The translations under genes were made by a program, and so were the position numbers. DNA of 64,000 nt from Nonomuraea antri (GTDB lineage Bacteria > Actinomycetota > Actinomycetes > Streptosporangiales > Streptosporangiaceae): the NCBI RefSeq assembly GCF_013283785.1, contig NZ_JABCPZ010000016.1, positions 1 through 64,000 of the forward strand. Reading direction: 5' to 3'. The notes beneath the pieces are model-generated. The model was not told the DNA's origin and did not search any database. It was given only the letters and a program-made list of their open reading frames with translations. Positions 51,986-60,450 of this stretch are shown in pieces (position 1 is the first letter of the stretch; every line of letters begins with the position of its first letter).

Positions 51986-52402
51986 ATGTCCTCCAGGGGC
52001 CTGGCCGCCAACGTCCGCGGCGACCAGGTTCGTCTCGCGCCGCTGGAGGCCCGCCCTGCCGGACTGACCGCCCGGCAACTGGTCGGCGCCACCGAACTGA
52101 GCCTCTACCAGGCCCGCAAGGGCATCCTCCACATCCGGGAGGTCTCGGCGATGGCCCACTTGACCCTGCTGATCTGGACGCGAGACGACGGCTACCGCTT
52201 CTCCTCCCAACCCGATGACTGGATCGCCTACGAGCGCTCGTGGATGCGCACCGAGCTGACCCGGATCAGCCGCCTGTTGTCGGCGACGGTGGCACCGCAT
52301 GCGGCCGCTCGCCCGGAGGAGGAGTGGGTCAACCTGGTGCCGGGTCGGCTCAATGTGGTGCAGGCGGCGCTGGCCCTGCTCAACAAGGCGGGGACGGCGT
52401 GA
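51986..52402 (+). CDS. RacP-family protein
   Basis: A 138-residue protein: LTARQLVGATELSLYQARKGILHIREVSA is a winged-helix-like start and MAHLTLLIWTRDDGYRFSSQPDDWIAYERSWMRTELTRISRLLSA the family core. RacP proteins accompany DUF6192 in Streptomyces and relatives, commonly on or near mobile DNA. It appears intact, though its partner is truncated. Function unknown. Confidence 0.65.
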   Translation: MSSRGLAANVRGDQVRLAPLEARPAGLTARQLVGATELSLYQARKGILHIREVSAMAHLTLLIWTRDDGYRFSSQPDDWIAYERSWMRTELTRISRLLSATVAPHAAARPEEEWVNLVPGRLNVVQAALALLNKAGTA

Positions 52403-52406
52403 GCTG

Positions 52407-52601
52407 ATGCGCCCGCGCCTCTACCCGTCTGACACCTCCGACGCCGAGTGGGCCTTGATCGAGCCTCTCCTGCCGGTGCCCGCCTGCCGGACACGCACAG
52501 GCGGCCGACCGGAAACGCACCACCGCCGCGACATCTTCGACGCGATCAGGTATGTGACCGACAACGCCTGCAAATGGCACGTTGTTTCGAATATGCGGTA
52601 A
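52407..52601 (+). pseudogene. IS5-family transposase, N-terminal fragment
   Basis: YPSDTSDAEWALIEPLLPVP then RRDIFDAIRYVTDNACKW is the DUF4096 domain that opens IS5-type transposases. It ends abruptly after CKWHVVSNMR, where the catalytic part should start. A different part of such a transposase is found at 36910-37116. No terminal inverted repeats were found. Confidence 0.8.
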
Positions 52602-52695
52602 CGGCGCCGGCTGGTGAGCGGACGTCTGATGGTGCTCGGGTCGGGTGAGACGGGTGTCGGTTCTGGTTTGGGATGGGCTCTGGCAGGCTGATCAT

Positions 52696-53250
52696 GTGAC
52701 AGGGAGTGCATCGGATCCTGGTGAGCGGTTCCGGGATCGGCGCGAACGGAAGTACGGGTACGACCTCATCGACGAGGTGTTGGTGCGCTGTCCTCGGTGC
52801 GACGGGTGCGCTGTCGTCTTGGCGCATCCGGGGACCCTTGAGGACGGCGAGGCGGCTTCCGGGGTCATGGATCTCCGCCGGCGCTTGCGCTGCAGGGAGT
52901 GTGGTTACTTCAAGGACGAGATGGTCGGCTCCGCTGTCGTCGGCGGCCCTGTCGACCCCTTCTTTCAGCGGCCGGTGTGGTTGCAGGCGAGTTGCTGCGG
53001 ACATGTGCTGTGGGCCTATAACGTCCGGCATCTCGATCTCTTGGAGGCTTACGTGGCGGCGAAGCTGCGCGAACGTGGAGATCTTGTGGCCGGGACTCCG
53101 GCGAGCCTCGTCGAGCGCCTGCCCACGTGGCTCAAGACCGCCAAGAATCGTGCCGAGGTCTTGCGAACGATCGGGCGCTTGCGCTCGGCGCTTCCCGCTG
53201 ACGGGAACAGCCAGACGCCGACCAGCGCCTGGACCATTTCGATCGGGTAG
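52696..53250 (+). CDS. Zinc-binding hypothetical protein with altered C-terminus
   Basis: A 184-residue protein: RERKYGYDLIDEVLVRCPRCDG, then RRRLRCRECGYFKDE, giving two C-x2-C pairs for a zinc site, plus a later CCGHVLW. Start GTG 52696 (VTGSASDPGERF) is preferred over GTG 52645, which adds residues from the preceding transposase region. The last 15-20 residues run into sequence belonging to an antisense remnant, so the natural end may have been replaced. Family not recognised. Confidence 0.55.
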   Translation: MTGSASDPGERFRDRRERKYGYDLIDEVLVRCPRCDGCAVVLAHPGTLEDGEAASGVMDLRRRLRCRECGYFKDEMVGSAVVGGPVDPFFQRPVWLQASCCGHVLWAYNVRHLDLLEAYVAAKLRERGDLVAGTPASLVERLPTWLKTAKNRAEVLRTIGRLRSALPADGNSQTPTSAWTISIG

Positions 53251-53552
53251 TAGTTGGTCTGGTAGCCCGCGTCCTTGGCACGTGGGCTCCCGTAGGGCTT
53301 GAGGTCTTCGGAGTTGAGCGTCAGCCCGGCGGCCATCAGCTTGGCCCAAGAGGCGTTGCCGATGGCGGCATTCATGGTGTCGGCGACGTACTCGGCCGCC
53401 ACGTCCCGGCTCCACGAGTCGGGGCAACGGCATCTGGATGCTTGTCTGCGGCCCACCGGCCGGCGATCAGCACCATCGGGAACTTGGACTTGATGGTGGA
53501 GGGTTCGCAGATGGTCAGGGCGCGCCAGCGTTCGGCTATCTCCAGCCACTAG
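53205..53552 (-). pseudogene. Frameshifted remnant of an unrecognised gene
   Basis: The reverse strand reads WLEIAERWRALTICEPSTIKS then FPMVLIAGRWAADKHPDA in one frame and continues SRDVAAEYVADTMNAAIGN, ASWAKLMAAGLTLNSEDLKP and YGSPRAKDAGYQTNYYPIEM in another. The order looks like one protein broken by a frameshift near 53430 and cut at both ends. I cannot name the family; a plasmid or integrase-related function is only a guess. Confidence 0.4.
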
Positions 53553-54030
53553 GCCGGGACCGTGGCCAGGGTTTCAGCCCGGGTGCCGCGCTGTTGGTCG
53601 TTGCCGTGAAGCGGACGGCTGGTGATGCCCTTATGCGCCAGGACACGAGAGGTTTTGATCAGACCGCGTCGGCGGCTGCCCACCGGATACTGCGCCGCCA
53701 GCGGGCCTCAGGTCCCAGACCGCGCAGGTGATCTGGTGGTCGAGCGTGTCGACAGAGGTCACGCCCAGGAACGCAACGTGTCGCGAACCTCGGCCAGGGC
53801 GGAATCGCCTCGGCCGGGGCCGAAGACCAGCTCGCCGAGCACGGCCAGACGCTGCACAGCGAAGCCCACCTGACCGTCGCTTCGATCACGCTCATGACCA
53901 GACGATCGACCAGGAAAAGGCCACCAGCATGGACCAGGCATCGGACCGACGCAGCCCCGGCGGCCTGACCCACCCGTGGAGCCGGATCGAAGCCGCCTCC
54001 TCGGGAGCCGGGCACGCGGTCGAACCTGGT
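53553..54030. other. Decayed DNA
   Basis: About 480 bp with short, broken frames on both strands (for example SAGAEDQLAEHGQTLHSEAH near 53810-53870) and no complete gene. It looks like eroded coding sequence joining the remnants at 51.5-53.5 kb. Confidence 0.4.
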
Positions 54031-54867
54031 TCACCAACGCCCTGTCAGGCTTTTCGACGCAAGGCCAGGGTCGTCGGCGTAGAAGCGGATCGTCGTGATG
54101 TGCTCGCGACGGCCGAGGGGCCTGGTGACGGTGATCGGCCCGGTCAGGTTGACGATCAGGTTGGTCTGCGCGTCCACTCCCAGCGTGAGGTGGCCGTCCG
54201 TCACTTCGATCACACGGCGCGCGTTGTAGTTACGGCTCACCTTGACCGAGGCGATGAGCTCGCGCGGGACGCGCAGGTCGAAGTACGCGCCATGGCGAAT
54301 GCGCAACTCCTCCGAGGTCACGACATGCGGCCGGGTGGCGGACGCCGCCCCGAGGGCCAGCACGAACAGGAGCTGGTAGGCATCGAGCACCATGACGATG
54401 ACGCGCAGGCCGGCCGCAGCGTTCGAGACCGCCAGCATCCACTCCAGGGCGACAGCCTGCACGGCCACGGCGAACAGCAGCATCAGCAGCAGCGGCCGCT
54501 GATTCTTCGCATACGCCAGGGCAATGCCACCCGGCGGCACCCCGTCCTGACGCCGCCTGACCCACAGGGCGAAGCTGGCCAGGTTCCTGTGTTCCGCTCT
54601 CAGGAGCATGCGCAGCTGCAGCGGCACCAGAGCATCGGCGACCGTCCTCAGCGCGTCCCATGGCGCGGCGCCGACCTCACGAGCGGCCTTGAACAGCCGG
54701 TACGCGTGCATGTATCCCATGGCGGACAGCGGCGCGACCACCGCCGCGGCCCCCAGTCCCGCAGGGGTGGGCGTCAATCGTCCCGCAACCATCAACAAGG
54801 CGACGAGCAGATCTAGGGCCGCCACCGCCAGCAGGCCGTTACGAGGGAGGCTGAACCGCATTCTCAT
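54031..54867 (-). CDS. PH-like-domain membrane protein
   Basis: A 278-residue protein with two N-terminal and two central membrane segments (LLLMLLFAVAVQAVALEWML, VIVMVLDAYQLLFVLALGAA) and a C-terminal domain of about 95 residues (TSEELRIRHGAYFDLRVPRELIASVKVSRNY and later RRVIEVTDGHLTLGVD) resembling bacterial PH domains (DUF304-like). ATG 54867. Function unknown. It borders the decayed region, but its frame is intact. Confidence 0.7.
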   Translation of the reverse strand: MRMRFSLPRNGLLAVAALDLLVALLMVAGRLTPTPAGLGAAAVVAPLSAMGYMHAYRLFKAAREVGAAPWDALRTVADALVPLQLRMLLRAEHRNLASFALWVRRRQDGVPPGGIALAYAKNQRPLLLMLLFAVAVQAVALEWMLAVSNAAAGLRVIVMVLDAYQLLFVLALGAASATRPHVVTSEELRIRHGAYFDLRVPRELIASVKVSRNYNARRVIEVTDGHLTLGVDAQTNLIVNLTGPITVTRPLGRREHITTIRFYADDPGLASKSLTGRW

Positions 54868-55240
54868 GTCCTTCCATCACAGGAGGAGGGCCATGAAGAT
54901 CATAGAAATGTCGGATCATCGCTCGCCATGCAGGCCTTCCTCGGAGCTCCATCGACTCCACGACCAGACAGGCACCATGCCCGATGCAGGCGAATCCACC
55001 TTGGTGAGTTCGACGCGTTGGTCGCCAAGCCGCCCGCCCAGGCCCTCTCACGTGAACCAGGGTTGGCCAGCGGACCAGCTCCATCACGACCGGATGGAAC
55101 TCGGAGAACCCGGGATACCCGGTTCCACCGGCCGGCCGTGCTGGGTCCGGCGGCGTGATCCTGAGGCGTGCCAGATGCGTCCGCCGTCAATGAACACGGA
55201 ACGCCGCGCAGCCGGTATCGCCGTGAGCCCCGTCCCCCGC
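54868..55240. other. Gap with a weak ORF behind a strong ribosome-binding site
   Basis: AGGAGGAGGG precedes ATG 54893, which opens a frame (MKIIEMSDHRSPCRPSSELH...) running to 55387 across the antisense TetR gene. Composition beyond the first 40 residues looks non-coding, so this is probably a broken gene. Nothing else is seen. Confidence 0.3.
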
Positions 55241-55822
55241 TCAACGCCGCGGGCTCAGGCCGGCGAAGAGCGCGTCCAGGACGCGATCGATGTAGGAGTG
55301 CGTCAGGGGCTCCTGCGTGATCAGAAGCCCGAAGTACAGCGGCCCGGACAGGATCGCCATGACCAGGTCGAGATCGAAGTCGGGTGAGACCTGGCCCTGG
55401 TCCTGGGCCGCCTTGAGACGGGCGATGGTCTTGTCGGTCTGCGGGCGGATGAAGCGTTCGTGGAGAGCGTCGGCGACCGCGGGGTCGTGCTGCGCCTCGC
55501 CGATCATGGCCCGGTAGAGCGGGCTCCACGGCGGTTTGCCCAGCAGGTCGACCGCCGCGTAGATCTGCCGGCGCAGGTCGGCCCGGACGTCGCCGGTGTC
55601 GGGATAGTCGAGGTCGGGCTCGTTCAGCGACAGCAGCGAGTCGAGGAACAGCAGCCCCTTGGAGGGCCAGCGGCGGTAGATCGTGTGCTTGCCGACCCCG
55701 GCCCGTGCGGCGACCGCTTCGATGCTCAGCTTGGCGTAGCCGGACTCCTGCGCCAGGGCGAGCGTGGCCTGCATGATCACCGCGGTGCGGGCGGTGGCGC
55801 GGTCGGGGCGGTTGCCGGTCAT
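55241..55822 (-). CDS. TetR-family regulator of the adjacent exporter
   Basis: A 193-residue TetR protein: ATARTAVIMQATLALAQESGYAKLSIEAVAARAGVGKHTIYRRWPSKGLLF is the HTH, and the C-terminal domain has PWSPLYRAMIGEAQHDPAVADALHERFIRPQ as in the TetR_C_11/C_16 groups. ATG 55822. It is divergent from the ABC exporter genes and the 128-bp gap holds two near-identical palindromes, so it most likely represses both itself and the exporter. Confidence 0.92.
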   Translation of the reverse strand: MTGNRPDRATARTAVIMQATLALAQESGYAKLSIEAVAARAGVGKHTIYRRWPSKGLLFLDSLLSLNEPDLDYPDTGDVRADLRRQIYAAVDLLGKPPWSPLYRAMIGEAQHDPAVADALHERFIRPQTDKTIARLKAAQDQGQVSPDFDLDLVMAILSGPLYFGLLITQEPLTHSYIDRVLDALFAGLSPRR

Positions 55823-55837
55823 GCCCGCCACCCTATC

Positions 55838-55852
55838 GGCACGGCACGTGCC
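55838..55852. promoter_or_regulatory. TetR operator copy 1
   Basis: GGCACG-GCA-CGTGCC, perfect 6-3-6 inverted repeat, 16 bp before the TetR start. Confidence 0.75.
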
Positions 55853-55898
55853 GGATTGACGCCGACAGCGGATCTCCCCCAGAATGACCACACGCTAC

Positions 55899-55913
55899 GG
55901 CACGGCCCGTGCC
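55899..55913. promoter_or_regulatory. TetR operator copy 2
   Basis: GGCACG-GCC-CGTGCC, same arms as copy 1, centred 61 bp away, 38 bp before the exporter ATPase start. A further GTGCC half-site follows. Confidence 0.75.
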
Positions 55914-55950
55914 GTGCCACAGTCGCCGCACGGAGGACCGGAAACACCTC

Positions 55951-56709
55951 ATGACCCCCGCCCTCAAGATCGCCGGTCTCGCCAAGAGGTTCGGCGAGAA
56001 GATCGCCGTCGACCGCGTCGACCTCACCGTCCCTCAAGGATCCTGCTACGGCCTGGTCGGGCCGAACGGAGCGGGCAAGACCACCGCGCTCTCCATGGCC
56101 GTCGGCCTGCTCCGGCCGGACGAGGGACGCGCGCTGGTTCACGGCGTCGACGTGTGGGCGGAGCCGCTGCGGGCGCGGCGCCTGATGGGTGTGCTGCCCG
56201 ACGGGCTGGCCATGCCGGAGCGGCTCACCGGCCGCGAGCTGCTCACCTACCTGGGGCAGTTGCACCACCTGAGCGCCGAGGAGTCCGACCGGCGGGCGGA
56301 CGAACTGCTCGCCGTCATGGAGCTCGACGGGTCCGCCGAACGCACCCTCGTCGTGGACTATTCCACCGGCATGCGCAAGAAGATCGGCCTGGCGACCGCG
56401 CTGCTGCACGCCCCCAAGCTCCTGGTGCTCGACGAACCCCTGGAGGCGGTCGACCCGGTCTCCGCCGCGACCATCAAGAAGATACTCAGGAGGTTCGTGG
56501 GCCACGGCGGCTCGGTGCTGATCTCCAGCCACGTCATGGCGCTCGTCGAGGAGCTCTGCGACACCGTCGCCGTCATGGCCAGGGGACGCGTCGTCGCCGA
56601 AGGCCCGCTCGACCGGGTCCGGGGCGGCCGCTCGCTGGAGGAGACCTTCGTCGACCTGGTCGGCGTCACGATCGGCGGCGAGGAGGGACTGTCGTGGTTG
56701 GCGTCCTGA
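55951..56709 (+). CDS. ABC transporter ATP-binding protein
   Basis: A 252-residue exporter ATPase: Walker A GPNGAGKTT, signature YSTGMRKKIGLA in place of LSGGQ, Walker B LLVLDEPLEAVDP, switch SSHVM. It belongs to the ABC-2 class found with large membrane partners. ATG 55951 is used; GGAGG lies 14 bases upstream, farther than ideal. The last 16 bases overlap the start of the permease gene, so the two are coupled. Confidence 0.9.
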   Translation: MTPALKIAGLAKRFGEKIAVDRVDLTVPQGSCYGLVGPNGAGKTTALSMAVGLLRPDEGRALVHGVDVWAEPLRARRLMGVLPDGLAMPERLTGRELLTYLGQLHHLSAEESDRRADELLAVMELDGSAERTLVVDYSTGMRKKIGLATALLHAPKLLVLDEPLEAVDPVSAATIKKILRRFVGHGGSVLISSHVMALVEELCDTVAVMARGRVVAEGPLDRVRGGRSLEETFVDLVGVTIGGEEGLSWLAS

Positions 56710-58577
56710 TCCGGATGAAACTGGCCGTGCTGCGCCACAGCACGACCGACGCCAAGCGGGCGCTCAACGCCCTGGGCCACGGCGCCGGCGTCTGTCTCGC
56801 CGTCGCCACCCTCGTCCTGGCCTTCCTGGACTTCTCCCGGCCGCGGCTGCTGATGGACCTGCTCGCGGTGACGTTCGCGCTGTGGGCGCTGGGCTGGATG
56901 GTCGGCCCGATCTTCGCGGGCGAGCCGGCGCTCAACGGGGAGCACTTCAGGCGCCAGCCCGTTCCGCGTCGCACGCTGGCCATGGGGCTGCTGGCCGCCG
57001 CCCTGGTCGCCGTCACCACCGCCGTGACCCTGCTGGCGTTCTGCGCGCTGATCGTCTTCGCCGCCCGGCTGAGCTGGATGGCCGTCGTGGTGTCGGTTCC
57101 CGGGGTGGTGCTGCTCCTGCTCCTGGTGGTGCTGCTGTCGCGGGTGGTCACGCTGCTGTTCCGGATGCTGGCCAGGTCCCGGCTCGGCGGGGTGGTCACC
57201 GCGACCGTCACCGCCGCGATGGTCTCGCTGTCCTCCTTCTCCTGGATCCTGATCATCGGGGTCTCCCTGCTGCTGGAGTACGGGTTCCCGCCCGCCTTCT
57301 CGTCCGTGGTGCGGTGGCTGCCGTCCAGCTGGAGCCTGATCGCCGTGGAGGCGGCCGGGCGCGGCGACTGGCCGTGGACGGTGGCACCGCTGCTCGCCCT
57401 GGCCGGGGTCGTGGCCGCGCTGTTCCTGGCGTGGAGCGCCCTGCTCGGACCGCAGCGGATCGCCCGCCCGGTGGTCCGCGGTTCGTCCGCGCGACGGACC
57501 GCCCGGCGAGGCCCGCTGTTCCGGGGCGACCAGGGCGCGATCTACCTCAAGGAACTGCGTACCTGGTGGCGCGACCCGGTACGCACGCAGGGCATCGTGA
57601 TGGGCCCCGCCTTCTCGATCATCACCGCGCTGTTCCCGCTGATCTTCGGCTTCACCGCCGCCTTCCCGTTCGTCGGCGCGGCGGGCGCGCTGATGGCCGC
57701 CGCGACTTGCGCCAACTCCTACGGCCAGGACGGCACCGCGCTCTGGCTGACCCTGACGGTGCCGGGCAAGGAGAAGGCGGACGTCCGTGCCCGCCAGCTG
57801 GCCTGGCTGACCGTCTTCGGCCCGCTGACACTGGCGCTGACGCTCGCCGGATGCCTGCTGCACGGCGACCCCGCCCTGGTGCCGTGGGCGCTGGCCGGCA
57901 CCCTCACCGCGCTCGGCGGCGGCTCCGGCCTGCTGGCCTGGGTCTCCGTGGTCGCCCTGGTGCCCGGCCCGGACCCGCACAAGAGCAAGAACTCGCCGAT
58001 GGACCACGGTGACGTCACCGGCCAGTCTTTCCTGACGTTCTTCCTGGTCGCGCTCGCGATGTGTCCCGCGCTCGGGGTCGCCTGGGCGGGCCACGCCCTG
58101 GACCTGCCCGCCCTGCTGTGGTCGAGCGTCCCGGTCGCCCTGCTCACGGGCGTCCTCTGTCACGTGCGGCTCGGTTCCGTCGCGGCGAGGACGTTGCGCG
58201 ACAAGGGTCCCGAACTGCTGCAGCTGATGCGGTCGGGCAAGCCCGCGTCCGCCGCCGCCGAGACGGACGCGGACGCCGCCGAGTCCCCGTTCACGACGAT
58301 GCCGGGCCGGCGTCAGACCCTCATGTGGTCGGCGATGGCCGTGGGCGTCCTCGGCCTGTTCCCGCAGGGACTGGCGCCGCTGGGCATCAAGCTCAGCGGA
58401 TCGCCGGCCAAGGTCTGGTTCCTCGCACTCCACGTGCCCGAGCCGTGGCAGTGGCCGGTGATCGCCGTCATGATCGCGATCGGTCTGGCCGGCCTTCGCG
58501 GCGCATACCTCGTGTACCGGACCGAGAAGACCAGACTCCAGGCCGCGACCCCGGCGGGACCGGGCACCCGGGCCTGA
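56694..58577 (+). CDS. Large ABC exporter permease
   Basis: A 627-residue membrane protein with about 12-14 hydrophobic segments, opening VVGVLIRMKLAVLRHSTTDAKRALNALGHG. The middle (GDQGAIYLKELRTWWRDPVRTQGIVMGPAFS) is a typical cytoplasmic coupling stretch of such exporters. AGGAGGG 6 bases upstream supports GTG 56694, inside the ATPase gene. It would form the channel with the ATPase under TetR control. Substrate unknown. Confidence 0.85.
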   Translation: MVGVLIRMKLAVLRHSTTDAKRALNALGHGAGVCLAVATLVLAFLDFSRPRLLMDLLAVTFALWALGWMVGPIFAGEPALNGEHFRRQPVPRRTLAMGLLAAALVAVTTAVTLLAFCALIVFAARLSWMAVVVSVPGVVLLLLLVVLLSRVVTLLFRMLARSRLGGVVTATVTAAMVSLSSFSWILIIGVSLLLEYGFPPAFSSVVRWLPSSWSLIAVEAAGRGDWPWTVAPLLALAGVVAALFLAWSALLGPQRIARPVVRGSSARRTARRGPLFRGDQGAIYLKELRTWWRDPVRTQGIVMGPAFSIITALFPLIFGFTAAFPFVGAAGALMAAATCANSYGQDGTALWLTLTVPGKEKADVRARQLAWLTVFGPLTLALTLAGCLLHGDPALVPWALAGTLTALGGGSGLLAWVSVVALVPGPDPHKSKNSPMDHGDVTGQSFLTFFLVALAMCPALGVAWAGHALDLPALLWSSVPVALLTGVLCHVRLGSVAARTLRDKGPELLQLMRSGKPASAAAETDADAAESPFTTMPGRRQTLMWSAMAVGVLGLFPQGLAPLGIKLSGSPAKVWFLALHVPEPWQWPVIAVMIAIGLAGLRGAYLVYRTEKTRLQAATPAGPGTRA

Positions 58578-58596
58578 AGCGGGATGAGCATGGCGA

Positions 58597-58640
58597 GGGC
58601 CGCCGATCCGGCTCGCACCCGGTGAACGAACCGGCGGCCC
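58597..58640 (+). terminator. Hairpin after the exporter operon
   Basis: GGGCCGCCG (58597-58605) pairs with CGGCGGCCC (58632-58640) around a loop of 26 bases. No T-run follows. A second inverted repeat, CTCAAGGG/CCCTTGAG, spans 58645-58695 and may belong to the next promoter. Confidence 0.5.
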
Positions 58641-58765
58641 GTCACTCAAGGGCGATGTCGCTAATGCGATGTGTTTTGGCAGATTTTCCCTTGAGGGCGA
58701 ATGGCCTGGTTCCGGCAGACTGATCTTTCGAAGTTCCGCCGGTGAGACAGGGGGTCTCCGGAAGG

Positions 58766-59959
58766 ATGGAAACCAACGTCACGCGTGGGTCACGGCCGCG
58801 GGCGATCATGGGCATGGCGGCGATCTTCCTGACCACCTGCGTACTGAGCAGCGTCGGGCCGCTGGCGGCCGGGGACTTACCGGTCGCCGACGCCGAGCTG
58901 GACCCGTCGACGGCCGATGCCCGGCAGCTGGCCGCGACCGCCTTCACGCTGGGGCTGGTCGCCGGCGGGCCGCTGGTGACCCTCGTCAGCGCGCGGCTCG
59001 GACGGCGTCCGCTGCTGCTGCTGGCGGTCGCGGCGACCGCGCTGGTCATCGTGCTCCCGGCGTTCCTGGCCGGCACCACGGTCCTGGTCGCGACCGCGGC
59101 CGCGGTCGGATCCCTGTACGGTCTGGCGTTCGGGGTCGCCTGCGGTCTGGCGGCTTCGATGGCGACCGCCGCGTGGGCCGGGCGGGCCGTCTCCGTGGCC
59201 TTCGCGGGCATCGCGGCCGGAGCCATGCTGGGGCCGGTGACCCAGGCCTGGCTGAGCGAGTTGTTCCTATCGAGTTCGCTGCTCATTCTGGCCGGCGCGG
59301 TCCTCATCGTGATCGTGCTGCCGCTCCTGCTGCTCGTCCCCTCGCCCACCGCCGTGCGGCGGGAGCGCGGTGGCACGGTCAGGGGGATCTTCCGGCCGCG
59401 CGCGCTCGCCCTGCTGGGCCTCGGCGCGCTTCTCCTGGGCGGGCAGCCCACCATGGTCACCAGCGGTCTCGATCTCGGGGCGTGGATCCAGGCGTTGTCG
59501 TCGTCCCAGCTCATCGCGCTGGTGGCCGGATTCGCGGGCGTCGCGGTCGTCCTGACCGTGGCCGGGGGCTGGGCCGCGGACCGCGGCACGCTCGGCGCCA
59601 TGCTCGCCGCCAACACCGTTCTCGTGCTCTCGCCGGCCCTGCTGTTCTTCATGGACGGCGGCGCCACGGCGGTCGCGGTCGTGGCGGTGTGGGTCCTCGC
59701 CCACCACGCGCTGCAGGCGCCGATCCTGCTCGGCCTCATCAAGGTGGCAGGGCCGGCCGGGTATCTGGCCGCGCCCGTCCTGCTGTCGGCCGTCCACCTC
59801 GGCTCGGTGGCCGGTTCGAGCCTCGTGGGACGGATATCGGAGTTCGGCGGGTCGCCGCTGGTCATGCTCAGCGCCCTGGCCGTGGGGTTGGTCGCGTTTC
59901 CGCTGATGGCGGCGGCCCGCCAGGCCAAGGCTCCGGCCGAAGCCGGGCATCCCCGTTGA
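58766..59959 (+). CDS. MFS transporter (DHA1-like)
   Basis: A membrane protein of 397 residues (405 from GTG 58742) with about 12 segments. TLGLVAGGPLVTLVSARLGRRPLLLLAVAATAL is the family loop between segments 2 and 3, and AFAGIAAGAMLGPVTQAWL resembles the antiporter motif C. ATG 58766 follows GGAAGG without any spacer, so the true start is uncertain. It is probably a drug or sugar exporter and precedes a small cupin gene by 28 bp, which may be co-transcribed. Confidence 0.85.
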   Translation: METNVTRGSRPRAIMGMAAIFLTTCVLSSVGPLAAGDLPVADAELDPSTADARQLAATAFTLGLVAGGPLVTLVSARLGRRPLLLLAVAATALVIVLPAFLAGTTVLVATAAAVGSLYGLAFGVACGLAASMATAAWAGRAVSVAFAGIAAGAMLGPVTQAWLSELFLSSSLLILAGAVLIVIVLPLLLLVPSPTAVRRERGGTVRGIFRPRALALLGLGALLLGGQPTMVTSGLDLGAWIQALSSSQLIALVAGFAGVAVVLTVAGGWAADRGTLGAMLAANTVLVLSPALLFFMDGGATAVAVVAVWVLAHHALQAPILLGLIKVAGPAGYLAAPVLLSAVHLGSVAGSSLVGRISEFGGSPLVMLSALAVGLVAFPLMAAARQAKAPAEAGHPR

Positions 59960-59987
59960 AAGATCGCAACAGGAAGGCCATCCCGGT

Positions 59988-60386
59988 ATGACCGTCGTCC
60001 CCTCCATCGACCTTTTCGGCTCGTCCATCCACCTGCACCAAGGCGGCGAGATTCACGCCGAACGAGGACTCAGGGACGAGCACTCCGACCAGGACGGCTG
60101 GCGGCTCACCGCGTTCCACGCGAAGTCCGGCGCGGACGTCCACGCCGACCATTGGGAGGTCCATCCCGAGGCCGAGAAGATGGTGTCCTGTCTCATCGGG
60201 AAGATCCGTCTCTACCTGCGGCCGGAGCGGCCGGGGCAGGAAGAGGAGGAGATCAGGCTGACCGCCGGGACCGCCACCGTCGTCCCGCGCGGACGATGGC
60301 ACCGCATCGAACTGGACATTCCCAGCACCATCATGGCCGTCACCCTGCCCCGTGGCAGCCGGCTGGAGGAACGGACCCGCGCTTGA
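59988..60386 (+). CDS. Small cupin-fold protein
   Basis: A 132-residue single cupin: HADHWEVHPEAEKMVSCLIGKIRLYLR and GTATVVPRGRWHRIELDIP are the two motifs. The H-x-H-x-E pattern is shifted (HADHWEVHPEAEK) and the second motif keeps PRGRWHR, so metal binding is possible. It follows the MFS gene closely. Such proteins often serve as sensors or small oxygenases; no specific role is visible. Confidence 0.75.
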   Translation: MTVVPSIDLFGSSIHLHQGGEIHAERGLRDEHSDQDGWRLTAFHAKSGADVHADHWEVHPEAEKMVSCLIGKIRLYLRPERPGQEEEEIRLTAGTATVVPRGRWHRIELDIPSTIMAVTLPRGSRLEERTRA

Positions 60387-60438
60387 CTCCTTATCGTTCA
60401 TCGATATTATCGAAACACGATAATATCGAGCAACGATA
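60383..60438 (+). promoter_or_regulatory. Promoter overlapped by a 47-bp palindrome
   Basis: TTGACT (60383-60388) and TATTAT (60405-60410), 16 bp apart. An inverted repeat with 21-bp arms (60392-60412 and 60418-60438, two mismatches, spacer AAACA; centre CGATATTATCG...CGATAATATCG) covers the -10 and the leader. GGAGCC and GTG 60451 follow. Confidence 0.8.
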
Positions 60439-60450
60439 TGGAGCCAAGCG

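Noticed and set aside
54893-55387. ORF with an excellent ribosome-binding site ending inside the antisense TetR gene
   Set aside because: Sequence beyond about 40 residues has no protein-like pattern and overlaps the conserved TetR C-terminus. Reported only as a possible broken gene.
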